A stretch of 64,000 bases of DNA, taken from NCBI RefSeq assembly GCF_003330725.1, contig NZ_CP030840.1, positions 3,658,001 to 3,722,000 on the forward strand, read 5' to 3'. The stretch comes from Acidisarcina polymorpha (GTDB taxonomy: Bacteria > Acidobacteriota > Terriglobia > Terriglobales > Acidobacteriaceae). A program made the position numbers and the translations under genes. Shown piece after piece: positions 45,641-54,620 of this stretch. The notes under the pieces were generated by a model. That model was not told where the DNA came from. It saw only the letters and a program-made list of their open reading frames with translations, and ran no database searches. Position 1 is the first letter of the stretch. Each line of letters opens with the position of its first letter.

Positions 45641-46666
45641 TTAGGGCATCCTGGTCTCGACATTGCACCCGCACGACTGCCGGATGACAAGCTCGACCGG
45701 CAGGACAACTTGCTCTTTCGAGCGAGCCACCTTCTTTCGGGCTAACTGCTCGAACAATAGTTCGGCCGCGACGCGCCCCAGCTCTTGAGCGGGATGACGG
45801 ACAACGGTGATCGCTGGAACGAAGATATCGGCCATATCGAAATCGTCAAAGCCAATGATGGCGACATCGTCAGAGATCTTGATTTTCAGCTGTGAAAAGG
45901 CATGAAGCGCATTCCGGGTAACCAGATTATTGCCCAGGAAGAATGCTGTGGGCGGCTGTCGCCCAGAGATCGCTTTTCGGATGAGGATACAGGTTTCTTC
46001 CATGGTGCGGCAGGTGAAGTGCTCACTGGGCGTGAGGCCGGCCTCGCACATAGCGCTCGCATAGCCCCGGTAACGCTCGTTGAGCGTGTAGAGCTTTTCC
46101 GATAGGCCGAGAAACTGGATCACCTTGTGTCCATGATCGAGGAGATGCTTGACGGCGGCATGCGACCCGGACCGGTTTTCGACCAGGACGCTGGAAAAGC
46201 GTTGCCCCTCGATGGGACGGTCGAGCATGACGATACGGGTCGTACGGAACTCAGGGCGATGCAACTGATTTTTGCCCATGGCTGCGGGGATTACCGCCAG
46301 TCCCGCGACACGGTTGAGAACCATCAAGGTAGCCTCGGTGAACTCGAACTGCGCATCCTCATCGGATGTCGCCACGGTCACCGTATAATCGCGCTGCTTT
46401 GCGACCAGGCTGATCGCGTGCGCGCAGGTGGCGAAGAAAGGGTCGTAGAAGTTCGGTACGATGATTCCGATCGAATTCGATCTGGCCTGGCGCAGCGAAC
46501 GGGCAAAGGGATTCGGGCGATAGTTCAGCTTCTTGATGGCCTGCTGAACCCGTTCCCTGGTCTGCGGACTTACAGGCGCACTGTTATTCAGAACGCGAGA
46601 GACGGTCATGGTGCCGACTCCGGCGAGTCTGGCGACATCGAGCATTCTCGCCTTGCCTGCTAGCAA
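45641..46666 (-). CDS. LacI-family transcriptional regulator
   Basis: A 341-residue regulator with an N-terminal helix-turn-helix and hinge (MLDVARLAGVGTMTVSRVLNN, then YRPNPFARSLRQ) and a periplasmic-binding-protein-like sugar domain (about 65-335). Such proteins repress or activate carbohydrate genes and release DNA on binding a sugar or sugar phosphate. It is divergent from the TonB-dependent receptor; a near-palindromic GATAAC-GATATC site with central CG, typical of LacI-family operators, lies in between. The ligand is probably a product of the glycan whose enzymes are encoded nearby. Confidence 0.92.
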   Translation of the reverse strand: MLAGKARMLDVARLAGVGTMTVSRVLNNSAPVSPQTRERVQQAIKKLNYRPNPFARSLRQARSNSIGIIVPNFYDPFFATCAHAISLVAKQRDYTVTVATSDEDAQFEFTEATLMVLNRVAGLAVIPAAMGKNQLHRPEFRTTRIVMLDRPIEGQRFSSVLVENRSGSHAAVKHLLDHGHKVIQFLGLSEKLYTLNERYRGYASAMCEAGLTPSEHFTCRTMEETCILIRKAISGRQPPTAFFLGNNLVTRNALHAFSQLKIKISDDVAIIGFDDFDMADIFVPAITVVRHPAQELGRVAAELLFEQLARKKVARSKEQVVLPVELVIRQSCGCNVETRMP

Positions 46667-46740
46667 TTTTCACCTTCCAAGGAGCAATCCATACTAACTC
46701 GGATCTCCTTGGCGCCACCCAAAGCTGACGAAACATTTTC

Positions 46741-46770
46741 TTGACAAGCCTCGCTGCGATTGCTTATCGT
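46741..46770 (+). promoter_or_regulatory. Sigma-70-like promoter of the TonB-dependent receptor
   Basis: A perfect -35 TTGACA at 46741-46746 is followed, 18 bases on, by TATCGT (46765-46770) as a weak -10. A start point near 46777 would give a leader of roughly 115 bases. Inferred from sequence only. Confidence 0.5.
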
Positions 46771-46783
46771 CATCCCCACTCGC

Positions 46784-46795
46784 GATAACGATATC
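46784..46795. promoter_or_regulatory. Candidate LacI-family operator
   Basis: GATAACGATATC is a 12-base inverted repeat with one mismatched pair, centred on CG as in most LacI-family operators, and flanked by CGCGAT/ATCGCG-like arms (46781-46801). It sits just past the predicted promoter, where a bound repressor would block transcription. Adjacent to the lacI-type gene, so autoregulation is possible too. Confidence 0.6.
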
Positions 46796-46891
46796 ATCGC
46801 GATAAAAAAGAGGCGTACACAAAGACCTTTACCGGTTTAGAACAGCGCCGGTCCGCTCTATCGCACGCAGTGCATTCTGTGGAGGAGACGT

Positions 46892-49800
46892 ATGAAAAAC
46901 ATAAGCTTGAGAAGCAAGAATGGCGATTGTGCTCAATGGGCGAGGGACTTCGAACCCAATAGCGAAAGAAAAGCTGGACACTCCAGCAGCACACCGCCAG
47001 GCGTTCCCGACATTCGACTGAGCTTGTCTTCGTTGCTTCGATGGGCGAGCGTAGCGTTGTTGGTAGCCTTCTTTGCCGCTCCTCATCTTCATGCGCAGAC
47101 CGGCCAGATTACCGGCACCATTTCGGATCCATCCGGCGCGTCCATTCCAGGTGCAGACGTCCAGATCATCAATCAGGCAACCGGCGATCTGACTCGCGAT
47201 GCGGTTGCCGACAGCACCGGCACGTTTCGCGCATTGAACATCCCCGCCGGTACTTACAGGCTAAGAATCAGCGCGAACGGCATGGAGGAATTGGTCCGGA
47301 CTGGGATCGTTCTCGACGAAGAGCAGACTCTCGGTCTCGGCCAGTTACAGATGACGATTGGGCAGGCTTCGCAGACCGTTACTGTCACCACTGAAACCCC
47401 GTTGATTGATACCGCCACCTCCAATAACTCGGCAGTTGTCGACGAGCGGCAAGTGACCGAGCAGCCGTTGAACGGACGCGACTTCGAACAGCTATTGACG
47501 GTGCTGCCCGGGGTGGTGACTAACAACAACTCGCAATTCCGGCTGGTCTTCAACCAGACCGATGACTTCTATGTAAATGGGATGCGCGGTACTGCTAACA
47601 ACTTTTTTCTCGACGGCGTGATCAATACTGACGTAGGTGCGAATGATGGCGAATACACCAACCTCAGCATCGATGCAGTAGGCGAGTTTAAAACGCTGAC
47701 GGGAAATTTTAATGCGGAATATGGCCGCAGTCCGGGTGTGATGATCCTGGTGAACACAAAGAGCGGCGGCTCGCGCTTTCATGGGACCGTATGGGAGTTC
47801 AACCGCAACACCGATTACAACGCAAATGACTGGTTCAGCAATCATCAAGGGTCGGCGCGGCCGCAATTGAAATACAACAACTTCGGCGGGAATATCGGCG
47901 GCTATATTCCGATTCCCAAGATCTCTCCCCGAACGAACAAGAAAGCCTTCTTCTTCTTCAACTATGAGGGAACGCGCGCCAACCGGCCGAACGGCGGCAC
48001 TTATTACACCATGCCGCAGCCATCGATGCTGGGCATCGGAACGCCCAATGGTGAAGCGGAGTTGTCGCCTCTTTACCGCACCGGTTCAATCTGCGATTTC
48101 AATGGTGGCAAGACTTGCACACCGATCACGGATACCAACGGGAATATACCGCAGAATGGGCAGGTGTTTGTGCCTGGAACCATCAAGTACAACTCCTTTG
48201 GCGAAATCGTAACCGGCACCCCTTACATCAACAATGTAATCCCGGCGAGCGACTTCAATAGCCAGTATGGGGCCATGATCAAGTATTTTACCCCTGGTTA
48301 CCGGGGTAGCTTCAATCATCCGACCTACACTGGAAACTCCTTTGGGGATGAGCAACAGATCAATTTTCAAGACACCTACACCTTCTATAAAAATCAGTAT
48401 GTCGTCAGGGTCGATTACAACTTCGGGCCAAAGGCAAACGCCTTCTTCCGGTACGTGGACGACCGCCAGCAAGAGAGCCAGGGTTTCGGCATCTTCTCTG
48501 GAAACAGCTTTCCCGTGCTCCCGCAGTTTCGCGAGAAGCCCGGCAAGAGCTATGCCTGGAGCTTAGTGAACGTTATCTCTCCGTCACTGACCAATGAGGT
48601 TAGCGTAGGCTGGCTGCACCTGAATCAAGTGGTCGATATTGTGCCGGGAACTTCGAAGTCGCTTTATGACAAAGCAACCCTCGGATTTAATTTCAGCGAT
48701 ATCTATCCGTCCACGAACACCCACGATCTCGCGCCGAATATTAACACTGGTGATGGCTATATTAATATCAGCCCCTTTCCATCTGGATGGACCTCCACCG
48801 GCAATACCGTAGTGGTTACAGATGACGTCACCAAGATTCTTGGTCGACATGTCATTAAGTTTGGCATATTCGGTGACCTCAACGAGAACGGGCAAGAGGG
48901 AAGCTGGCAGGAAAATCCGTCGCTCAATTTCGGCGCGAGCAACCAAAACCCGAATAACAGCAACTCTGGTATCGCGAATACGCTTTTAGGGAACTACACG
49001 ACGGTCAGCCAATCGAATATCTATGCGTTCGGCCATTTTCACTTCTTCCAATACGAGGGATATGCCCAGGACACATGGAAGGCGACGCCTCGACTTACTT
49101 TGGATTATGGCGTGCGCTATGAATTCATAGGGCCAACTTACACAGTGGCTCCCTTTCACCAGTACTACTTTGAGCCTGACTTCTATAATCCCGCTTCTGC
49201 GGTCCAAATCAACACTGCGCCAAATATTCCGGGACAAATACCCACCCAGAATACAATCCTTCCCGGCACTGGCAATCCGTACAACGGTATGGTTCAGGAA
49301 GGCACGAATGGATTACCGAAGGGCGGCCTTAACTTCCGGTGGAATAATTTCGGTCCGCGCCTGGGCTTCGCCTATGACGTTTTCGGCGATGGAAAGACTG
49401 CCTTCCGCGGCGGCTTCGGCGTGTTTTTCGAGCGCTACCAACAGAATTCCTTTAACTTCGGCGGCATCAGCAATCCCCCTCTGGTCTACACACCAACCTT
49501 GTATGGCGGTAACATCGGCAACATTTCGCCATCCTTAGTGAACGGAGCGCCGCTAACTCCATCAGGCGGAATTTTATCAGCAGATCGGGCGGGTCAGATT
49601 CCGACCACCTATGGGTACAACCTCGGAATACAGCGGCAGATGCCCTATAAACTTGTATTTGACATGGGCTATGTCGGTAACGTCAGCCGTCACCAAATGT
49701 ATGATCAGGAGCTGGAGCAGTTACCTCTAGGACTTACGACGAGTACGGACGTCCTCTCAACGGTTAACAATGTGACAGCCGCAATTTTGCCCTATCGGGG

Positions 49801-50617
49801 TTACACCTCGATCCACTACAACAGATTTGGTGCGAGCAGCGCATATAATGCCCTACAGATCAAAGTCGCGCGCCGGTTTAGCGACCGGCTCACCTTCAAC
49901 GCGGACTATACGTGGTCGAAGGCGATCGATCTGGATGATGTCGACTATGACGCCGATGTCTTCCCCGACTACACTCAACTCAAGAGGTTCTATGCCCCTG
50001 CCGGCTTTGACCGGCGAAATGTGTTTAACTTCCAATACGTCTACAATCTTCCTGATTTCAAGGGACAGAACAAGCTTGTACAGCTTACCGCCGGCGGCTG
50101 GGAGTGGTCTGGGGTGACTCAATTCTGGGGCGGTTCTCCTTGCTTGTCTGGTAACAGTCCCACGAACGATGCATGCGACCTTAGTTCGAGCGGTAACCTG
50201 GGGAACGGCGGGTTTGGGCACATCCGCCCCGACTACAATGGCGGCGCTATCGTAACTGGTCATGGCCACAATGTTCCTGCTAATCAACTTCCCATGTGGT
50301 TTAATCCGGGAGTCTTTTCCTCCCCACCAAACGGCAGCTTCGGTAACTTCCATCGCAACTCCATCTATGGCCCAGGAGTGGAAAACTGGAACATGTCCTT
50401 GTTCAAGAACTTCAACTTCACCGAGAGCACCCGGGTGCAATTGAGGTTTGAGGCATATAACGTCTTTAACCATACGCAATGGGGAAATGTGAATGTTGGC
50501 CTCTCCGCCCCGACACCTGGAACTCCCTTCACCGGCAGCAACGCCGGTAACGCCGGCCAGATTACAACAGCGCGCGATCCCCGCGTTCTGCAACTGGGAG
50601 GCAAGTTCTACTTCTAA
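46892..50617 (+). CDS. TonB-dependent outer-membrane receptor, Oar/carboxypeptidase-regulatory type
   Basis: Encodes 1241 residues. The start is firm (GGAGGAG four bases before ATG), giving an unusually long N-terminal region of about 48 residues before the signal core RWASVALLVAFFAAPHLHAQ. A carboxypeptidase-regulatory-like domain follows (about 70-150; GTISDPSGASIPGADV), then a plug (about 155-290; ERQVTEQPLNGRDFEQLL, YVNGMRGTANNFFLDG), and a large beta-barrel ending in Phe (LQLGGKFYF). This acidobacterial group resembles SusC/Oar receptors and should import oligosaccharides across the outer membrane using TonB. No SusD-like lipoprotein is adjacent. Control by the divergent LacI regulator is likely. 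Confidence 0.92.
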   Translation: MKNISLRSKNGDCAQWARDFEPNSERKAGHSSSTPPGVPDIRLSLSSLLRWASVALLVAFFAAPHLHAQTGQITGTISDPSGASIPGADVQIINQATGDLTRDAVADSTGTFRALNIPAGTYRLRISANGMEELVRTGIVLDEEQTLGLGQLQMTIGQASQTVTVTTETPLIDTATSNNSAVVDERQVTEQPLNGRDFEQLLTVLPGVVTNNNSQFRLVFNQTDDFYVNGMRGTANNFFLDGVINTDVGANDGEYTNLSIDAVGEFKTLTGNFNAEYGRSPGVMILVNTKSGGSRFHGTVWEFNRNTDYNANDWFSNHQGSARPQLKYNNFGGNIGGYIPIPKISPRTNKKAFFFFNYEGTRANRPNGGTYYTMPQPSMLGIGTPNGEAELSPLYRTGSICDFNGGKTCTPITDTNGNIPQNGQVFVPGTIKYNSFGEIVTGTPYINNVIPASDFNSQYGAMIKYFTPGYRGSFNHPTYTGNSFGDEQQINFQDTYTFYKNQYVVRVDYNFGPKANAFFRYVDDRQQESQGFGIFSGNSFPVLPQFREKPGKSYAWSLVNVISPSLTNEVSVGWLHLNQVVDIVPGTSKSLYDKATLGFNFSDIYPSTNTHDLAPNINTGDGYINISPFPSGWTSTGNTVVVTDDVTKILGRHVIKFGIFGDLNENGQEGSWQENPSLNFGASNQNPNNSNSGIANTLLGNYTTVSQSNIYAFGHFHFFQYEGYAQDTWKATPRLTLDYGVRYEFIGPTYTVAPFHQYYFEPDFYNPASAVQINTAPNIPGQIPTQNTILPGTGNPYNGMVQEGTNGLPKGGLNFRWNNFGPRLGFAYDVFGDGKTAFRGGFGVFFERYQQNSFNFGGISNPPLVYTPTLYGGNIGNISPSLVNGAPLTPSGGILSADRAGQIPTTYGYNLGIQRQMPYKLVFDMGYVGNVSRHQMYDQELEQLPLGLTTSTDVLSTVNNVTAAILPYRGYTSIHYNRFGASSAYNALQIKVARRFSDRLTFNADYTWSKAIDLDDVDYDADVFPDYTQLKRFYAPAGFDRRNVFNFQYVYNLPDFKGQNKLVQLTAGGWEWSGVTQFWGGSPCLSGNSPTNDACDLSSSGNLGNGGFGHIRPDYNGGAIVTGHGHNVPANQLPMWFNPGVFSSPPNGSFGNFHRNSIYGPGVENWNMSLFKNFNFTESTRVQLRFEAYNVFNHTQWGNVNVGLSAPTPGTPFTGSNAGNAGQITTARDPRVLQLGGKFYF

Positions 50618-50638
50618 CCGCACATAATCGTGAAGCTG

Positions 50639-50675
50639 GCCGGGCTCAGATACACGAGCCCGGCTAGAGTGTTTT
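50639..50675 (+). terminator. Rho-independent terminator of the receptor gene
   Basis: A perfect 9-base-pair GC-rich stem (gccgggctc 50639-50647 with gagcccggc 50656-50664), an 8-base loop and a following tagagtgtttt tract. It starts 22 bases after the receptor stop. It separates the receptor from the TPR gene and argues against starting the TPR gene at the GTG at 50630. Confidence 0.8.
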
Positions 50676-50707
50676 ATGACAAACTAGGGGTGACATCGGA
50701 AGTCACT

Positions 50708-51901
50708 ATGCTCATCAGTCCTGCAAGGATGCGGAAGCGCGCCGCTCATTCCGTGAAACTTCTGGTCGCGCTGGGTTTCGCTGCGCTGCTCGCTAGCGGC
50801 CCGGTAGTCCTATCAGCTGCTGACCTAGCAAAGCAGACCTTTGACTCCGCGATGCAGGCACTGCAATCGGGAAAATACCTGGAGGCAGAGGCCGGTTTTC
50901 ACAAGGTACTGGAGCTCGATTCTCGCAACGTCAGCGCACTAGCGAACCTCGGCATTCTCTATGCGAAGACTCATCGCTATGCGAAAGCGATCGATGCCTA
51001 TCAGAAGGCGCTACGAGTGAGCCCACAGTTGCGGGAGGTGCAACTTGATCTTGGCTTGGCCTACCTCAAGGAGGGAAGTTATGATCATGCACTTCCGTTC
51101 TTTAAACAGCTGCACGATCGTGATCCCAACGACCAGCGAACAGCCATGCTCATGGCTACTTGTTTAGCCTCTGGCAGTCATCCAGGGGATGCTATCGGTC
51201 CACTGAAGGTAATGACAGATGCGCCGAATGCGGATCCAGCAGCCATGTATCTTCTCGGCATCGCCTATGCTCGTGCGGGACAGGCTAACGAGGCACAAGA
51301 TGTCTTCAGCAAGTTATTCGCCAGCAGTGCGACTCCTGCTCAATCCAACTTTCTGCTTGGCAAGGCTTATTATGAGGCTACCAAATTCCGGGATTCAGAA
51401 AAGGCGTTCGAGGCAGTGTTACAGGCGGATCCCGCCTTTCCCGGCGCCCACCGCGAGCTTGGCAAGGCATACATAGGACTGTTGCAGAACGCAGATGCCG
51501 AGAGGGAGCTAAGACAGGCGATTCAACTGGATCCCAACGATGGCGATGCTTACTATTTTCTGGGCGCGCTCCTCGTTCAGTCCTCTCGCTATGAGGACGG
51601 TCTTGTCTATCTAGCTAAGGCGCAGAGTCTTACTCCTGACTCCTGGGCGACGTATTTTTATATGGGGAAAGCCCAGTATGAGCTCAAGCGCAACGCCGCC
51701 GCTGTTCCACTGCTACGCCAGGCATCGGAGATGAACCCGGACGATTCAAGTTCGCTCTATCTGCTTGCAAAGGCGCTCCGAGCGGAGGGCCAGGTACAAG
51801 ATGCGGACGCAACAATGCGCCGGGTTGCTGAACTCCACACCACCGCGATCGAGGCAGAACGCCGGGCTTTGAAGGATGCCGGTATCGTCAATGAACACTG
51901 A
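50708..51901 (+). CDS. Exported tetratricopeptide-repeat protein
   Basis: About 397 residues: a signal or anchor sequence (VKLLVALGFAALLASGPVVLSA), then about nine TPR units (for example AKQTFDSAMQALQSGKYLEAEAGFHKVLELD-type helices, and LGKAYIGLLQNADAERELRQAIQLDPN). TPR proteins scaffold protein complexes. Acidobacterial TonB receptor loci often carry one after the receptor; it may sit in the periplasm and help receptor assembly or substrate hand-over. ATG 50708 is chosen because the upstream GTG at 50630 precedes the terminator; GGAAG lies five bases before the ATG. Confidence 0.8.
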   Translation: MLISPARMRKRAAHSVKLLVALGFAALLASGPVVLSAADLAKQTFDSAMQALQSGKYLEAEAGFHKVLELDSRNVSALANLGILYAKTHRYAKAIDAYQKALRVSPQLREVQLDLGLAYLKEGSYDHALPFFKQLHDRDPNDQRTAMLMATCLASGSHPGDAIGPLKVMTDAPNADPAAMYLLGIAYARAGQANEAQDVFSKLFASSATPAQSNFLLGKAYYEATKFRDSEKAFEAVLQADPAFPGAHRELGKAYIGLLQNADAERELRQAIQLDPNDGDAYYFLGALLVQSSRYEDGLVYLAKAQSLTPDSWATYFYMGKAQYELKRNAAAVPLLRQASEMNPDDSSSLYLLAKALRAEGQVQDADATMRRVAELHTTAIEAERRALKDAGIVNEH

Positions 51902-51921
51902 AGCGCAGTCATATACAGTGA

Positions 51922-53319
51922 TTAATGGGATCCTTCCGTTTGGGCTGCCATCCGATTCAGTCTTTCTGTTACATTCATCAGCGCTCTTCCATCATGATAG
52001 GCGCCCTTCCAGATGCTTCCTTTGTCAGTAGTGAGGGGTTTACCATCAGTGTCTATAAGGTTGTAATAGCCGTGATAGGTAGGATCTTCCTGGTAGTTGC
52101 GGATGAACTGCAATTGCTTTTGAAATGCCTGCCAATAGACACTGGTATTGCTGCCGTACTTAGAGTGAAGTAGTAGGAGAGTGTTCAATCCCTCCATCTG
52201 CACCCACCACTCCTTGAATTTGTCTTCGGGCCGGCCGTCGAATGTTCCATCTCGAAAAAACCCTCCATGGGCGTCGTCCCAGCCATACGCCAGAGCATGG
52301 TCGGTGAGCATGCGGGCGATGCGTTCGGTGGTTGGGTCGTTGGTCTCGCCGAGGGCTTCCGCGGCTTCCAGCAATAAGTAGGTCGCTTCAACATCATGAC
52401 CGTACGAGTCGTGATCAGGTACGGGCCGCCAGTCGCTGGTGAAGAAGAGATTCATGGCGCCTGGCTGCACGGTAACCTTATCGCGCACGATTCCGAGCAG
52501 CTCTTGCAGTCGGCGGCGGAGCGTCTCATCCTTCCATACCGAATAAAGCTCGGTATAGGACTCTAATAAGTGGATGTGAGTATTCATGGACTTATAGCCA
52601 ACGGGGAAGCCCCCGGCCTGCTCGACGCGAACGGCGCTGGGATCTACGAGGATCGGGTTGCCCTCACGGGTTAGCCATTCAAAGTAGCCACCGTTCCGAT
52701 CGTCATGGGCGTGCTCCTCGACCCAGCGGAAACTACGCTTGGCCTGTTCCAGGGTTTCAGGATCGTGCGTAGCCGCATAAGCCCCAGACAGGCCGTATAT
52801 GCAGAAGCTGATGCCATACATCTGTTTGCGGTCGCCGAAGCGGGGCGAAATCGTGCCATCATCGGCTAGCCCCCAATAGTAGCCTCCATATTGTTTATCC
52901 CACATCACATCGCGGAGAAAAGTCACGCCATGCTGAACGATGGGGAGATAAGCAGCCTTCGTCCGTGGCTCTCTTAACACTGCTTGCGCAGCGATCCAGG
53001 TCATTCTGCCTTGCATGACGGAGAATTTTCCTTCGCTCGGCGCCTTCATCCAATCTCGCGTCCAATCGGAATAGAAGCCGCCATGCTGGCTGTCAACCGC
53101 ACGCGGAAACCAGACATCAAGGACGTCGGTGCGCAACATCTCATGTACCTGCTCGGAGAGAGCGTGATAGCTGGCCGGGGTTGCCGGCAAATAGGTGATC
53201 GGGTCGGGGGCCACCGGCGGAGTGTGGCTTTGCGTCTGTGATATCAAACCATTCCAACCAGTCAAACCGACGGCTAGAGCCAACGTGGGATCTAAGAGTC
53301 TGCGGAAGGAATGTCTCAC
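51922..53319 (-). CDS. AGE-family sugar epimerase (cellobiose/mannobiose 2-epimerase-like), exported
   Basis: A 465-residue (alpha/alpha)6-barrel enzyme of the N-acylglucosamine/cellobiose 2-epimerase family. Catalytic-type His residues are seen in NTHIHLLESYTELY, SYGHDVEATYLL and WKGAYHDGRALM, with Trp-rich sugar-binding segments. A hydrophobic N terminus (LALAVGLTGWNGLI) suggests export, unusual for these normally cytoplasmic enzymes. GTG start at 53319 overlaps the GH5 stop (GTGA), so the two are translated together. It may isomerise a cello- or manno-oligosaccharide end released by the GH5 enzyme. Confidence 0.82.
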   Translation of the reverse strand: MRHSFRRLLDPTLALAVGLTGWNGLISQTQSHTPPVAPDPITYLPATPASYHALSEQVHEMLRTDVLDVWFPRAVDSQHGGFYSDWTRDWMKAPSEGKFSVMQGRMTWIAAQAVLREPRTKAAYLPIVQHGVTFLRDVMWDKQYGGYYWGLADDGTISPRFGDRKQMYGISFCIYGLSGAYAATHDPETLEQAKRSFRWVEEHAHDDRNGGYFEWLTREGNPILVDPSAVRVEQAGGFPVGYKSMNTHIHLLESYTELYSVWKDETLRRRLQELLGIVRDKVTVQPGAMNLFFTSDWRPVPDHDSYGHDVEATYLLLEAAEALGETNDPTTERIARMLTDHALAYGWDDAHGGFFRDGTFDGRPEDKFKEWWVQMEGLNTLLLLHSKYGSNTSVYWQAFQKQLQFIRNYQEDPTYHGYYNLIDTDGKPLTTDKGSIWKGAYHDGRALMNVTERLNRMAAQTEGSH

Positions 53320-54470
53320 GCCGTAGTCTCCTTCGGAGGCTCTCTCAGGAGCTCCAACATCTGGCGATCGAGCTTATGTCCTTGGTAGTCCTCGTATGCG
53401 ACGTCAGCTCTTCCACTGTCCATGACTCCGAAGTCGCCGCGCAAGTTCCAGAGCGCCCAGCCCCATCCAGCCTGGTTCCAGCACGAGATACAGTCGCGCA
53501 TCCAGGCCAGGGCAACCTCGTGCGGGGTCTTGTTGTAACATCCCCATTCGCCGACATGCACTAATACGTTACGGTCGGTCAGCGGCTTATACTTGTCGAT
53601 ATATTCCTGCTTGAGCTTGGCGCGATCCCACACAACACCCTTGTCGTCAGTAAGCGGCCAGGTGGGCGTTTTGAATGTTTCAAACTCGTCTTTCGGCACC
53701 CAGGTCGCGGTATAGTGACTAACTGCTTTGGGCTGGTAGCCCCGCGTGCTTTGGATGAGGTTCAAATCCGCAAGTTCGATCACCGGACTCTGTCCGATGT
53801 TGATGCCGTCCGCAAAGATCATGCGGTCCGAATCTTCCTCGCGTATCGCCTTCACTAAAGCCTGGACGATCTCAACATAACGTTCCTGGAACGCACCTTC
53901 ATAGGAGCGCATTTTTGGCGGTTCGTTGATGAGGTCAAAGCTCAGGTTTCTGCTCGAAACACTCTTGAAGCGCTTCGCGAAGTATCGCCAGTGATATACG
54001 GCCGCCTGGAGAGCGCGATCTCGTTCCGCGGCACGGCCAGTGAAGAGGTCAGCTGGCTCCAGTTCGCGGCCATTGATGCAGTAGCCGGGAATGCGGTGGA
54101 AGTTAAGATTGATGTGAATGTTCCATTGGCGTCCGAGGTCGACGGCGCGGTCGAGTCGTTTTAGCGGTTCGGGATCGATGTAGGTCCAATCGGTAGGCTT
54201 ACCCCAGATCCAATAGGAAAGAGGAAGCCGGGCGAACGTGAATCCCCAATTCGACATGTTCTGAAAGTCGGATTCCTCGTACGCTGGCTTCGTGGACGGA
54301 TCCGTCTTACGCTGTTGCCATTGAAGATTGAAGCCTTTCCACCGAATTGTGGAACGCGACGCTTGAGTCGAACCGGCTTGTCCCTGGGTTTGACCCATGG
54401 TAACGCTATCAGCAGATGCAGCTAGAATACACGCCGCCGTCGCCCCTTTGACGAACGATCTCCTATCCAT
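53316..54470 (-). CDS. Tat-exported GH5-family glycoside hydrolase
   Basis: About 384 residues. The N terminus MDRRSFVKGATAACILAAS is a twin-arginine signal. The catalytic (beta/alpha)8 barrel has the acid/base Glu in FDLINEPP and the nucleophile Glu in VHVGEWG, with HRIPGYCING and SHYTATW as substrate-side motifs. GH5 members cut beta-1,4-glucans or beta-mannans; subfamily not decided here. Start ATG 54470 has AAGGAAGG six bases upstream; an ATG two codons earlier abuts that site and is less likely. First gene of a two-gene operon with the AGE epimerase. Confidence 0.85.
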   Translation of the reverse strand: MDRRSFVKGATAACILAASADSVTMGQTQGQAGSTQASRSTIRWKGFNLQWQQRKTDPSTKPAYEESDFQNMSNWGFTFARLPLSYWIWGKPTDWTYIDPEPLKRLDRAVDLGRQWNIHINLNFHRIPGYCINGRELEPADLFTGRAAERDRALQAAVYHWRYFAKRFKSVSSRNLSFDLINEPPKMRSYEGAFQERYVEIVQALVKAIREEDSDRMIFADGINIGQSPVIELADLNLIQSTRGYQPKAVSHYTATWVPKDEFETFKTPTWPLTDDKGVVWDRAKLKQEYIDKYKPLTDRNVLVHVGEWGCYNKTPHEVALAWMRDCISCWNQAGWGWALWNLRGDFGVMDSGRADVAYEDYQGHKLDRQMLELLREPPKETTA

Positions 54471-54620
54471 CGACATCCTTCCTTGATTGGGATCCTGCAG
54501 CTTGGCTATTTCGAACGTCTGCGCTGGCGTCAGCACGCGTCGATGCGAAGCGTAAACCAAGCAGTGGCGATGTGCAAGGATTTACCGCGGAGGATTAATT
54601 AGTTGCCGTGAGCCAGTAGG

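Noticed and set aside
50630-50707. GTG start for the TPR gene
   Set aside because: Would place the start codon before a strong terminator hairpin and add residues ahead of the signal sequence.
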